Shown: positions 15,687 through 24,535, counted from the stretch's first letter. The stretch: DNA of 64,000 bases from Streptomyces sp. JJ38 (GCF_019303475.1 NZ_JABLSI010000006.1:125473-189472); one strand, 5' to 3'. A program made the numbers and translations. The notes: a model not told the origin generated them from the letters alone.

Positions 15687-16378
15687 CGTCGTATCGCATA
15701 CGCGCGACCACGCTCGCCCTCGCCCTCGTCGCTGTCCTGGCCTCCGCCTGCGGAGGAGGCGACGACGCCCCGGAGTGGACGCCGCCGCAGACCGAACAGC
15801 AGACCCATGCCCTGATTCAGCGCGTCCAGCTCGAACCCGAGGACTGGGGCGAGAAGTTCAAGCCCAGCGAGGACTTCTACGAGCATGAGCTCACGCCGTG
15901 GGGCAAGCTCGACGAGGAGTGCAGCTGGCAGGACATGCGGGACGAGGCACCGGAGCAGACCGGCCTCCAACGGCTCTCCGGCACCGCCACGCTGGACGCG
16001 TTCTCCCAGGTGCTCGTCCACAAGGAGCAGGCCACGGCGGAGCAGTGGTACGCCATGTCGGAGGGACGCTCCGGAGAGTGCGGCACGCAGGACTACGGCT
16101 CAGTGGTCTTCACAGAGGTGCGCATGCGCCCGCTGACGTTGGACGGCGTGGACGAGGGGTACGCGGAGTCGGGGTTGTTCGCCGCCGACGAGGGCGAGGA
16201 AGGCAGCACGCTGCCCAAGAGCCCCCGGCGCTTCGCGACCGCCATGGCGCGCAAGGGGCCGGTGATCATCTCGGTCCAGCTCGAGGGGAAGCGCGGGCGG
16301 TACACCCCGGAGGAGCTGAACCAGCACGTGGACGCGGCGATGGCCACGATGATCGACCGCCTCATCGAGCAACCCTGA
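15683..16378 (+). CDS. Secreted lipoprotein coupled to the XRE-DUF397 operon
   Basis: 231 aa. The signal peptide ALALVAVLASAC ends in a lipobox (LASAC) with the Cys at about residue 22, so the mature protein is membrane-anchored outside the cell. The rest is soluble and acidic, with no domain I recognise; it resembles small lipoproteins of unknown role in Streptomyces. ATG 15683 overlaps the DUF397 stop (ATGA). Cotranscription with a cytoplasmic regulator pair is unusual for such a protein. Confidence 0.75.
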   Translation: MTSYRIRATTLALALVAVLASACGGGDDAPEWTPPQTEQQTHALIQRVQLEPEDWGEKFKPSEDFYEHELTPWGKLDEECSWQDMRDEAPEQTGLQRLSGTATLDAFSQVLVHKEQATAEQWYAMSEGRSGECGTQDYGSVVFTEVRMRPLTLDGVDEGYAESGLFAADEGEEGSTLPKSPRRFATAMARKGPVIISVQLEGKRGRYTPEELNQHVDAAMATMIDRLIEQP

Positions 16379-16442
16379 CGCGCGGCCCAGGGGCACAGGA
16401 GTTCTACCGCCCGGCGTCCGGACGGTAGAACCAGCCCTGTTG

Positions 16443-17093
16443 TCAAGCCAGTTCGGCCGCAGCCTGCTCGAGATCGCCGACGCCGCCGGACATGATGGTG
16501 CGGACGTGGTCGGTGATGTGCTGAAGCGGCCAGTCCCACCACGCCACGGCCAGGAGGCGGTCGATGTCCGCGTCGCCGTACCGGCGGCGGATGAGCCGGG
16601 CGGGGTTGCCGCCGACGATCCCGTAGTCGGGAACGTCGTCCGCGACGACGGAGCCCGAGGCGATGACGGCCCCATGTCCGATGCGAACACCGGGCATGAC
16701 CAATGACTGGTAGCCGAACCAGACGTCGTTGCCGACGACGGTGTCGCCCCGGCCGCGGAGACCGGTGATCAGGTCGAAGTGCTCGGACCAGGACCCGCCC
16801 ATGATCGGGAAGGGGAACGTCGAGGGGCCGTCCATCCGGTGGTTGGCGCCGTTCATGATGAACCGCGTGCCCTCGCCCAGGGCGCAGAACTTGCCGATGA
16901 TCAGCTTCTCCGGCCCGTAGTGGTAGAGCACGTTCCGGGTCTCGAAGGCGGTCGGGTCCGACGGATCGTCGTAGTAGGAGAACTCCCCGACCTCGATCAG
17001 CGGTGAGCTGACCAGCGGTTTGAGCAGCACCAGGCGCGGCTGTTCGGGCATGGGGTGCACGACGGTCGGGTCGGCGGGGATCGAGCGTGTCAC
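16443..17093 (-). CDS. Vat/CatB-type xenobiotic O-acetyltransferase
   Basis: 216 aa, left-handed beta-helix (hexapeptide) acyltransferase. Family marks include FIMNGANHRMDGPSTFPFPI, whose His is the likely catalytic base, VVGNDVWFGYQSLVMPGVRI and GAVIASGSVVADDVPDYGIV ending GGNPARLI. These are shared by Vat streptogramin A acetyltransferases and CatB chloramphenicol acetyltransferases; which drug, if any, cannot be told. GTG 17093 chosen for the AAGGAA seven bases upstream. No mobile element nearby, so it is probably an intrinsic chromosomal gene. Confidence 0.8.
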   Translation of the reverse strand: MTRSIPADPTVVHPMPEQPRLVLLKPLVSSPLIEVGEFSYYDDPSDPTAFETRNVLYHYGPEKLIIGKFCALGEGTRFIMNGANHRMDGPSTFPFPIMGGSWSEHFDLITGLRGRGDTVVGNDVWFGYQSLVMPGVRIGHGAVIASGSVVADDVPDYGIVGGNPARLIRRRYGDADIDRLLAVAWWDWPLQHITDHVRTIMSGGVGDLEQAAAELA

Positions 17094-17160
17094 GAGTGGT
17101 TCCTTGTCCGGGAGGCTTGGCGTCGCTTGGGGGATCGCTGGGCGTGAGCCGCAGGCACGG

Positions 17161-17811
17161 CTACGGCCTGCGGCTCTCGGCGGAGGCGATGCCCAGCCAG
17201 GTGTGGCGGTTGCCCCACCAGCACCAGCCGACCTTCGGGGCATTGCGCCGCTCGCGGCCGTCGCGCCCCGTGCCGTTGCTGATCCAGAGGGCCGGAGTAC
17301 GGGCGTCCAGGGTGCCGTTGGCCTTGCGGAGGCGGGAACCGATGGTCATGAAACAGTGGTTGCGCTCAAGGGCGGTCGGCTGTTGGAGCACCCAGTGCAT
17401 GCCCTCAGTGAGCAGCAAGGGGCTGCGGCCCTCCTCGCTGAGGACGGGCAGGGCTTCCTTGGGAGTCCAGTTGGCCAGGCGGTCCCCACGGTCGAGGCCG
17501 TTGACGACGTACAGGGGAGCGTCTGGCAGGTCGACGGCGCTGGGGGCGAAGTGGTCGACGTCGGGCATGTCGGTGACGACGAAACCGGGCTTGCCGTCGT
17601 GGCGGAGCAGCGGTGCGATGGCGGATGCGGACAGGCGGTCCGGGTGGACGGCGAGCAGGTCGCCGCCGGTGGCCCGGCCGGAGTCCGCGGCGAACGTGCG
17701 CAGGTCCTCTACGCGCATCCCCGCCAGCTCGGGTATTCCGAGCTCGATGAGGTGTTCCGCCTGGGCGGCGAGCGGCGGGAGCGAGGCGACGGTGGGCGAG
17801 CTGCTGGTCAA
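17161..17811 (-). CDS. DUF5701-family protein
   Basis: 216 aa from a TTG start at 17811, chosen because AGGAG lies four bases upstream and the family's N-terminus (AAQAEHLIELGIPELAGM) follows soon after. The conserved body includes PGFVVTDMPDVDHFAPSAVD, LLLTEGMHWVLQQ and APALWISNG-like strands ending KVGWCWWGNRHTWLGIASA. No catalytic role is known for the family. Stands between the Vat-like gene and the divergent NUDIX gene. Confidence 0.7.
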   Translation of the reverse strand: MTSSSPTVASLPPLAAQAEHLIELGIPELAGMRVEDLRTFAADSGRATGGDLLAVHPDRLSASAIAPLLRHDGKPGFVVTDMPDVDHFAPSAVDLPDAPLYVVNGLDRGDRLANWTPKEALPVLSEEGRSPLLLTEGMHWVLQQPTALERNHCFMTIGSRLRKANGTLDARTPALWISNGTGRDGRERRNAPKVGWCWWGNRHTWLGIASAESRRP

Positions 17812-18011
17812 GGCACTCCTCGGGGCGCGGTCCAGTGTAACGAGGCTGGGCCCGGGCGCCTGGTGTGCAGGCCGGGGCACCATGTCCTCATGCCGTTGAG
17901 GAAGACGACGATCATGGTTCGCGCGGTTGCCGGTCCCGGGGTCCGCGCTGACGCTCGACCACCGCGACGTCCGCCGCATCGCCCCTGCTGGACATCCGCG
18001 AAGGAGACCCG

Positions 18012-18473
18012 GTGAAACGGCTGGCGGCGTGGGGGTGGCACGCGTTGCGGGGGTCGGTGCAGTGGCGGCTGCTGTGGTGGGCCAACGCGACGTTCATGGT
18101 GGGCGTGACCGGCGTCGTCCGGGACGAGGCGGGTCGCGTCCTGCTGCTGAAGCACCGGCTGTGGCCGGAGGGGCGGCAGTGGGGGCTGCCGTCGGGCTTC
18201 GCGGTGCGGGGCGAGGAGTTCGGCCGGACCGTCGAGCGCGAGGTGAGGGAGGAGACCGGGCTGGACGTGCGGGCCGGTGAGCTGATCCACCTCAAGAGCG
18301 GCTTCCGGCTGCGGGTGGAGGTGGCCTACGAGGCCGAGTTCGTCGGCGGGACGCTCGACCTCGACGCGTTCGAGATCCTCGACGCCGGCTGGTTCGCCCC
18401 CGACGCCCTCCCCGAGGCCCTCCAGCCCGCCCACCGGCCGCTGATCCACCGCACCGGGCCTCGCAGGATGTGA
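18012..18473 (+). CDS. NUDIX hydrolase
   Basis: 153 aa; hydrolyses a nucleoside diphosphate linked to another group. The Nudix box is complete: G-FAVRG-E-EFGRTVE-REVREETGL, preceded by VLLLKHRLWPEGRQWGLPSG. Start GTG 18012 has AAGGAG upstream. The N-terminal WHALRGSVQWRLLWWANATF is amphipathic to hydrophobic and may touch the membrane. Substrate unknown. Confidence 0.88.
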   Translation: MKRLAAWGWHALRGSVQWRLLWWANATFMVGVTGVVRDEAGRVLLLKHRLWPEGRQWGLPSGFAVRGEEFGRTVEREVREETGLDVRAGELIHLKSGFRLRVEVAYEAEFVGGTLDLDAFEILDAGWFAPDALPEALQPAHRPLIHRTGPRRM

Positions 18474-18488
18474 GCGCGGGGAACGGGG

Positions 18489-19220
18489 TCAGCGGTAGTC
18501 GGGGTTGGGGAAGTCGAAGCGGCAGCCGGCGTCCCACTCGGCGCGCTGGTTGCCGTGGGCGGGGAAGCCGCCGGCGTCCTTGAGCAGCCGGGCCATGTGC
18601 ATGAGGTTCCAGCTCATGAAGGTGGTGTTGCGGTTGGTGAAGTCGTTCTCGGGGCCGCCGGAGCCGGGGTCGAGGTAGGAGGGGCCGGGCCCGGCCGCGC
18701 CGACCCAGGCGGAGTCGGCCTGAGGCGGGATGGCGTAGCCGAGGTGCTGGAGGGAGTAGAGGACGTTCATGGCGCAGTGCTTGGCGCCGTCCTCGTTGCC
18801 GGTGATCAGGCAGCCTCCGGCCCGGCCGTAGTAGGCGTACTGCCCGGCGTCGTTGAGGATGGCGGAGCAGGCGTAGAGGCGCTCGATGACGCGCTTCATC
18901 ACGGAGCTGTTGTCGCCGAGCCAGATCGGCCCGGCGAGGACGAGGATGTCGGCGTCCATGACCCGCTGGTAGAGGACGGGCCACGCGTCGCTGGCGGCGC
19001 CGTGCTCGGTCATGTCCGGGTAGACGCCGGGGGCGAGGTCGTGGTCGACGGCGCGGATCTGGTCGACGCGCACGCCCTGGGCCTCCATGACCCCGCGGCT
19101 GATGTCGATGAGGCCCTGGGTGTGGCTCCGCTCGGGCGAGGGCTTGAGGGTGCAGTTGACGAACAGGGCGCGCAGGTCGTCGTAGCGGCGCTGGGGCGGG
19201 GCGGACGCGGTGTCGGACAC
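18489..19220 (-). CDS. Flavodoxin-family NAD(P)H-dependent oxidoreductase
   Basis: 243 aa. Flavodoxin-like fold of the NADPH-dependent FMN reductase group: LRALFVNCTLKPSPERSHTQ is the phosphate loop, DADILVLAGPIWLGDNSSVM the middle strand, and GQYAYYGRAGGCLITGNEDG lines the flavin pocket. GTG 19220 was preferred because AAGGAGCTCCC lies immediately before it. It converges with the NUDIX gene with a 15-nt gap. Substrate unknown. Confidence 0.85.
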   Translation of the reverse strand: MSDTASAPPQRRYDDLRALFVNCTLKPSPERSHTQGLIDISRGVMEAQGVRVDQIRAVDHDLAPGVYPDMTEHGAASDAWPVLYQRVMDADILVLAGPIWLGDNSSVMKRVIERLYACSAILNDAGQYAYYGRAGGCLITGNEDGAKHCAMNVLYSLQHLGYAIPPQADSAWVGAAGPGPSYLDPGSGGPENDFTNRNTTFMSWNLMHMARLLKDAGGFPAHGNQRAEWDAGCRFDFPNPDYR

Positions 19221-19563
19221 GGGAGCTCCTTGCCGGGGCGGAGGCTGCGGGGTGCCCTCCATCCAACCCGGCCGGGTGCCCTCGGGGTGGCCATGCGGCA
19301 GGCGCCGCGCGCCCAGGTTCACCCGTCCGGGAGCCCAAGCGTCCCCGCGTCACGGTCGCGGAGGCCGGGGGCCGTCGGAGTGGGGCCGAGCTCCGTGCGT
19401 CTCCCCCGGGCCGACCGCCCTGTCGGGCACCGCAGTGTAAGCACGCTCACAGAGCGCCGGGCGCGAGGCGGCTAGCGTGAAATGCAGGGGGCGGCGTTGT
19501 CGTGCCGTCCGCCGCTGTCGGCGATCCGGGTCCGGGCCCGGCGTTCCGGAAGGGAACCCCTTT
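19221..19563. other. 343-nt intergenic region between divergent flavodoxin and tlpA-like genes
   Basis: No credible gene. It must hold two promoters. On the plus strand GGCTAGCGTGAAATG near 19470-19485 could contain a -10 (TAGCGT) but no convincing -35 is seen. GGAAGGGAACCCC at 19548-19561 is the ribosome site of the tlpA-like gene. Confidence 0.4.
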
Positions 19564-20175
19564 ATGTACAGGCGTACTTCGCGTCTCCGCACCACTACCG
19601 CCGCCGCTGTCTGCGTCGTCGCGCTGGCCACCCTGACCGCCGCGTGCGGCGACGACGGGGACGGCGCCACCGGCTCGGCCGCCGCCGAGGGCGCGTCCGG
19701 CCGGGAGGCGGCGGAGGACGACCCGGGCGAGGGCGCCGGCGGGGACGCAGGAGAGGGCGGCGCGGTGCCGGAGGAGCTGCGGTTCACGGCCACCACGCTC
19801 GACGGCTCCGCGTTCGACGGCGCCTCCCTGGCCGGGGAGAGCGCCGTGTTCTGGTTCTGGGCACCGTGGTGCACGGTGTGCGCGGCCGAGGCCCCGCACG
19901 TCAAGGAGGCGGCCGAGGAACACGGGGACGACGTCACGTTCGTCGGTGTCCCCGGCAAGGGCGGCACGGCGGACATGGAGAAGTTCGTCTCCACGCACGA
20001 GCTCGACGGGTTCCAGCACGCCGTGGACGCGGACGGCGCGGTGTGGTCGCGCTTCGGCGTGGCCGCCCAGCCCGCTCTCGCGTTCGTGGACAAGACCGGC
20101 AAGGTGGAGGTCGTGCCCGGAACGATGAGCGCGGACCAGCTGAACCAGCGCGTGGCGGAACTGGCCGGTTCGTGA
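19564..20175 (+). CDS. TlpA/ResA-type thioredoxin lipoprotein
   Basis: 203 aa. Signal peptide with lipobox (ATLTAAC, Cys about residue 28), an acidic Gly/Ala-rich linker, then a thioredoxin domain with active site FWAPWCTVCAAEAPHVKEAA (CxxC) and cis-Pro region AAQPALAFVDKTGKVE. It should act as an extracytoplasmic thiol-disulfide oxidoreductase anchored in the membrane. Its stop overlaps the start of a CcdA-like gene by 4 nt, which would supply its electrons. Mycobacterial Mpt53-like oxidases are similar; direction of electron flow is inferred from the CcdA partner. Confidence 0.85.
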   Translation: MYRRTSRLRTTTAAAVCVVALATLTAACGDDGDGATGSAAAEGASGREAAEDDPGEGAGGDAGEGGAVPEELRFTATTLDGSAFDGASLAGESAVFWFWAPWCTVCAAEAPHVKEAAEEHGDDVTFVGVPGKGGTADMEKFVSTHELDGFQHAVDADGAVWSRFGVAAQPALAFVDKTGKVEVVPGTMSADQLNQRVAELAGS

Positions 20176-21071
20176 GCTCCGTCCCCTACTCGCTCGCGGT
20201 GACGGCGGGCATGCTCGCCGCCGTCAACCCGTGTGGCTTCGCTCTGCTCCCCGCCTACCTCGGGCTGTTCGTGGGCGGCGGGGAGGGCGAGCGGCGCCGT
20301 TCGGCGGCGCTGCGCCGGGCGGGGGTGGCCACGGCGGCGATGACCGGGGGGTTCACTCTCGTCTTCGGGACCTTCGGGCTCGTCGTCTCACCGCTCGCCC
20401 TCTCCGTCGAGCGGTGGCTGCCGTGGGTGACGGTGGTCATCGGCGTCGTTCTGCTGCTGACCGGGGGCTGGCTGCTCAGCGGGCGTGAACTGCGGCTTCC
20501 GGTGCCGAAGCCCAAGCCGCGCGGGGGCGGGCGTCCGTCCGACTCCGCGCGCTCGATGGCGCTGTACGGCGTCTCCTACGCCGTCGCCTCGCTCTCCTGC
20601 ACGGTCGGGCCGTTCCTGGCGCTGACGTCGACGGCCTTCCGGGGCGGCAGCGTCCCCGGCGTGATCGGCGTCTTCCTGGCCTACGCGGCCGGGATGGGCG
20701 TGGTCGTCGGTGCCCTGACGCTGGCCGTGGCGCTGTCCCGGCAGGCGCTGATCGCCCGCGTCCGCGGGGCCCTGCCCTATGTCACCCGGGCCAGTGGCGT
20801 CCTGCTGCTCCTGGCCGGGGCGTATGTGGCGTACTACGGGTGGTACGAACTGCGGGTGCTGAGCGGCGAGGCCGCGGACGACCCGGTGGTCACGACCGCC
20901 ACGCGGTGGCAGGGCGAGATCACCCGCTGGCTGAACGACCTGGGCTTCTGGCCGGTCGCGGGCGCGGCGGCGGTGCTGCTGGCGGCCCTGGCCGCCGTCG
21001 GCTCGGTGCACCGTCGGCGCGCCACCCGGCCCCCGTCGCCGTCCAAAGGCCCCGGCCGGTCCGGGACGTGA
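20172..21071 (+). CDS. CcdA/DsbD-type membrane thiol reductant transporter
   Basis: 299 aa, six or more membrane segments. The two CcdA cysteines are present in the classical settings AAVNPCGFALLPAYL (first helix) and AVASLSCTVGPFL (fourth helix). They relay electrons from cytoplasmic thioredoxin to the outside. GTG 20172 overlaps the tlpA-like stop. The gene lacks ResB/ResC neighbours, so it probably serves the lipoprotein beside it and not only cytochrome c assembly. The C-terminus extends beyond the core with one further helix. Confidence 0.85.
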   Translation: MSSVPYSLAVTAGMLAAVNPCGFALLPAYLGLFVGGGEGERRRSAALRRAGVATAAMTGGFTLVFGTFGLVVSPLALSVERWLPWVTVVIGVVLLLTGGWLLSGRELRLPVPKPKPRGGGRPSDSARSMALYGVSYAVASLSCTVGPFLALTSTAFRGGSVPGVIGVFLAYAAGMGVVVGALTLAVALSRQALIARVRGALPYVTRASGVLLLLAGAYVAYYGWYELRVLSGEAADDPVVTTATRWQGEITRWLNDLGFWPVAGAAAVLLAALAAVGSVHRRRATRPPSPSKGPGRSGT

Positions 21072-21080
21072 GGCCGGCGG

Positions 21081-22433
21081 TCACTCCTGTTGGTCCCCGC
21101 GGCCGTGCCGGTCGGAACCGGTGCGGTGCGGGGCGACGGAGGCGGGCTCGGGGGCGGGGCGCGTCGGGTCCGGCTCGGAGGCGGCGAGCTCGGGGGACGT
21201 GCGGGGGCCGGGTACGGGGGCCGGAGCGGCGGGTGGGCGGCGGCGGAGGCGGGACGTCAGGCCGGAGGCGCGGGCGCCGAGCCAGAGCAGGAAGACGGTG
21301 GGCAGGAAGACGGCGTCGGCCGCGATCATCGCCATGGAGAAGAAGGGCAGGCCCAGGATCACGGCGATCGAGAGGTGCTCGGCGATCATGACGGCCAGCA
21401 GGACGTTCTTGACCCGCCGGTTGAACAGCGTGAACGGGAAGGCGACCTGGACGATCACCGTGCCGTAGCTGATCAGCATCACCATGACCCCGTTGCTGCC
21501 CAGCAGCTCGGAGAGGGCGGGCCAGGGCGAGAAGTAGTCGAGGTGCATCGGGTAGTAGACGGCGGTGCCGTCCTGCCAGCGCGAGCCCTGCACCTTGTAC
21601 CAGCCGGCGGTCGCGTAGATGAGGCAGACCTCGGCCATGATCACGAGCAGGGCGCTGTTGTGCAGCAGGTTGGTCAGGCCGTCGAACGTCGTACGGGTCG
21701 ACGTGTTGCCGAAGCGGCGGACGGCCCACCAGGCGGCCTGGGCGAGCCAGAGGGCGCAGAAGACGAGAATCCAGCCGATGGACAGCAGCCCGAGGGCGAT
21801 GCTCGTGACCAGGGCCAGCCCGGTGACGGCGGCGAGCACGATCCCGGTCACGTCCGGGCCGTCGTCGGCCCCCCGGCGGCGGGCGCGGCGGGCGTCGAGG
21901 GACCACACCCGGCCACAGCGGGTCAGGACGAGGTAGATCGCCATCAGGTGGATGACGTTGTCGCCGCCGTCGCCCATGAAGACGCTGCGGTTCTGGAGGG
22001 ACAGCACGCCGATCATGAAGAAGACGGACGCCGTGCGGGTGCGCCAGCCGACGAGGAGGGCCGCGCTGGCGGCGATCGCGAGGAGGTAGACCGCCTCGAA
22101 CCAGAGCGTGCTGTCCGACCACAGCAGGACGGTGAAGGCGTCGTTGCGGTCGATCAGCCGCTCGGCGAGCGTGAAGCTCCACGGGGAGTCGGGGCCGTAC
22201 AGCTCGTGGCGGTGCGGGATCTCGCGCAGGAGGAAGAACAGCCAGGTCGCGGCGAAGCCGATACGCACGATCGCCGTCTGGTACGGGCCCAGCGCGGAGC
22301 CGGTGACGCGCAGGAAACCGGTCAGCAGGGCACGGTCGAAGCGGACGGCGAGGGGCTGCTTGCGGTCGGCCGCCTTCCCCTCGGACGCGGGCGGGACCGG
22401 GGGCGGGGAGGCAGAGGCCGGGTGGTGCGTCAT
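21081..22433 (-). CDS. HTTM-domain (vitamin K-dependent carboxylase-like) membrane protein
   Basis: 450 aa multi-spanning protein. HTTM features: LGPYQTAIVRIGFAATWLFF, SLQNRSVFMGDGGDNVIHLM, ATAGWYKVQGSRWQDGTAVY and AFPFTLFNRRVKNVLLAVMI. The family shares the transmembrane domain of gamma-glutamyl carboxylase, yet bacterial versions have no proven reaction. The C-terminal 80 residues are a Pro/Ser-rich cytoplasmic tail. ATG 22433 overlaps the stop of the DUF5819 gene (ATGA), a conserved actinobacterial pair. Confidence 0.85.
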   Translation of the reverse strand: MTHHPASASPPPVPPASEGKAADRKQPLAVRFDRALLTGFLRVTGSALGPYQTAIVRIGFAATWLFFLLREIPHRHELYGPDSPWSFTLAERLIDRNDAFTVLLWSDSTLWFEAVYLLAIAASAALLVGWRTRTASVFFMIGVLSLQNRSVFMGDGGDNVIHLMAIYLVLTRCGRVWSLDARRARRRGADDGPDVTGIVLAAVTGLALVTSIALGLLSIGWILVFCALWLAQAAWWAVRRFGNTSTRTTFDGLTNLLHNSALLVIMAEVCLIYATAGWYKVQGSRWQDGTAVYYPMHLDYFSPWPALSELLGSNGVMVMLISYGTVIVQVAFPFTLFNRRVKNVLLAVMIAEHLSIAVILGLPFFSMAMIAADAVFLPTVFLLWLGARASGLTSRLRRRPPAAPAPVPGPRTSPELAASEPDPTRPAPEPASVAPHRTGSDRHGRGDQQE

Positions 22434-23416
22434 CGGGCGGCCTCCGGGATGTCGGCGCTGGCGACGGGCCACCACGGCAGGACGCGGTAGCGGGTGCTGG
22501 TGTCCACGGACTCGTTGCTCCACTCCGGGCGCTCGACGGTCGTGCGGGCCGAGCGCAGCTGGAGCTTGGTGACGCGGTCGACGTCGAGGCGGTCCCCGAG
22601 GCGCAGCATCGCGATGCGCTTCAGGTACGTCTCGGACATCTCGCCGCGCGGGCCGGTGGGCTGGTTGTCGTCGTCGTGGGAGCCCTTGAAGAAGTCCCAG
22701 GCGCGGCGGAGTTCGTTCTGGTCGGTGTGGCTGGGGAACGGGTTGCCGCGGATGTTCTCGGCGTCGATCGCGGTGAGGTCGACCCAGCCGGTACGCCGCA
22801 GGGTGCCGTCCTCGTCGCGGATCTCGGCGCGGGCGTGCACGGCGATGTTCTGTTGCAGCGGGTTGGGGGCGAAGAGCCGCCAGTTCTGCTCGAACTCCGG
22901 GTAGATGTACTCGTCCAGCGTCTCGTCGTGCTGTCGGCTGACGGTGTTGGACGGCGCGACGTGGAGGAAGACGGCGGCGAGGTGCGCGGCGACGACGACG
23001 GCGAGCACGGCCGCGGCGGCGATGAGGACCAGCTTCGAGGCGAGCGGCAGGGATATGACGCCGCCGGCCGCGTCCCCGGGAGGCGGCCCGGCGAGCCCCG
23101 AGAGCGCGGGGACGGCGGGGGCCTGGTCAGAGCCCCGCGCCGCACCGCGGTCGGAGCCGGGTCCGGAACCGGGGTCATGCGCCGCCGCCGCGTCGGAACC
23201 GGGTGTCGCGGCCGGGTCGGGGTCATGCGCCGCGGCCGGGCCGGGACCGTCGTCGGTGTCGGAGACCTCGCGGGGGCCAGGGGCCTCGGCGGTCCCGGGG
23301 GCGGCGTCCGCCGGGCCCGTCGGCCCGTCCGCGCCGGTGGCCTGCGGCGACGCGGCGTCCCGCGCCCAGGAGGGCGCGGTGGGCCGCCGCGTGGGCGGCT
23401 GCTCGTTCGACTCCAT
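22430..23416 (-). CDS. DUF5819-family membrane-anchored protein
   Basis: 328 aa. About 115 N-terminal residues are a disordered Pro/Ala/Asp-rich cytoplasmic stretch with repeated AHDPG/AAAHDP units; then one membrane helix (KLVLIAAAAVLAVVVAAHLA) and an extracellular domain of about 190 aa that contains EFEQNWRLFAPNPLQQNI and GWVDLTAIDAENIRGNPFPS. These motifs define DUF5819. First gene of the pair with the HTTM protein; the two probably work as a complex, but the substrate is unknown. Confidence 0.8.
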   Translation of the reverse strand: MESNEQPPTRRPTAPSWARDAASPQATGADGPTGPADAAPGTAEAPGPREVSDTDDGPGPAAAHDPDPAATPGSDAAAAHDPGSGPGSDRGAARGSDQAPAVPALSGLAGPPPGDAAGGVISLPLASKLVLIAAAAVLAVVVAAHLAAVFLHVAPSNTVSRQHDETLDEYIYPEFEQNWRLFAPNPLQQNIAVHARAEIRDEDGTLRRTGWVDLTAIDAENIRGNPFPSHTDQNELRRAWDFFKGSHDDDNQPTGPRGEMSETYLKRIAMLRLGDRLDVDRVTKLQLRSARTTVERPEWSNESVDTSTRYRVLPWWPVASADIPEAAR

Positions 23417-23496
23417 GCGTTCCCCGTCTTCCTTGGTGCGTCCCCCCAGAGGTTAGCCACTCCTTGACAGCCGGGACGGGTCGCGCCAATCATTGA

Positions 23497-23510
23497 ACCG
23501 AACGATCGGT
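23497..23510. promoter_or_regulatory. PaaR-type operator in front of paaABCDE
   Basis: ACCGAACGATCGGT, 29 bp before the paaA start; identical as reverse complement to the paaH/paaN site and sharing 18 bp (AACCGAACGATCGGTCGG). A further CGGTCGG follows at once, partly duplicating the half-site. Likely repression by the TetR protein at 1703, relieved by phenylacetyl-CoA. Confidence 0.65.
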
Positions 23511-23539
23511 CGGTCGGTTCGACTACGGAGGGGCTCAGC

Positions 23540-24535
23540 ATGACGACAGTGCTGCCGGAGCAGGACCCGGGCGCGTCCGGACGGGGGTCCGAGGAGGCGT
23601 TCCAGGCGGCCTTCGACGCCGCCGTCGCGGCGGACGAGCGCATCGAGCCGCGGGACTGGATGCCGGACGCCTACCGGGCCACCCTGGTGCGCCAGATCGC
23701 CCAGCACGCGCACTCCGAGATCATCGGCATGCAGCCCGAGGCGAACTGGATCAGCCGCGCCCCCTCGCTGCGCCGCAAGGCCATCCTGCTCGCGAAGGTG
23801 CAGGACGAGGCCGGGCACGGCCTCTACCTCTACAGCGCCGCCGAGACCCTCGGCGCCAGCCGGGACGAGCTGCTGGACAAGCTGCACACGGGCCGCCAGA
23901 AGTACTCGTCGATCTTCAACTACCCCACCCTCACCTGGGCCGACGTCGGCGCGATCGGCTGGCTGGTGGACGGCGCGGCGATCACCAACCAGGTGCCGCT
24001 GTGCCGCTGCTCGTACGGGCCCTACGCACGGGCGATGATCCGCGTCTGCAAGGAGGAGTCCTTCCACCAGCGGCAGGGCTACGAGCTGCTGCTCGCCCTC
24101 AGCCGGGGCACCGAGGCGCAGAAGGCCATGGCGCAGGACGCGGTGGACCGCTGGTGGTGGCCGTCCCTCATGATGTTCGGCCCGCCGGACGACGAGTCCG
24201 CGCACTCCGCGCAGTCGATGGCCTGGAAGATCAAGCGCCACTCGAACGACGAGCTCCGCCAGCGTTTCGTGGACATCTGCGTGCCGCAGGCCGAGTCGCT
24301 GGGCCTGACCCTGCCCGACCCGGAGCTGCGGTGGAACGAGGAGCGGGGCCACCACGACTTCGGCCCGATCGACTGGTCGGAGTTCAAGCAGGTGCTCAAG
24401 GGCAACGGCCCGTGCAACGAACAGCGGATCAGCCAGCGCCGCAGGGCGCACGAGAACGGGGCATGGGTACGCGAGGCCGCCGCGGCCTACGCGGCCAAGC
24501 ACAGCGGCCCCCAGGGGAAGGGAGAGGCAGCGTGA
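23540..24535 (+). CDS. paaA: Phenylacetyl-CoA 1,2-epoxidase subunit PaaA
   Basis: 331 aa, catalytic di-iron subunit of the multicomponent enzyme that epoxidises the ring of phenylacetyl-CoA. The two iron-binding helices show DEAGH ([14 protein letters not shown]) and EESFHQ ([15 protein letters not shown]). Other hallmarks: [20 protein letters not shown] and [18 protein letters not shown]. The ribosome site GGAGGGG precedes the ATG. First gene of a tight five-gene operon with 1-4 nt overlaps throughout. Confidence 0.95.
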   Translation: MTTVLPEQDPGASGRGSEEAFQAAFDAAVAADERIEPRDWMPDAYRATLVRQIAQHAHSEIIGMQPEANWISRAPSLRRKAILLAKVQDEAGHGLYLYSAAETLGASRDELLDKLHTGRQKYSSIFNYPTLTWADVGAIGWLVDGAAITNQVPLCRCSYGPYARAMIRVCKEESFHQRQGYELLLALSRGTEAQKAMAQDAVDRWWWPSLMMFGPPDDESAHSAQSMAWKIKRHSNDELRQRFVDICVPQAESLGLTLPDPELRWNEERGHHDFGPIDWSEFKQVLKGNGPCNEQRISQRRRAHENGAWVREAAAAYAAKHSGPQGKGEAA

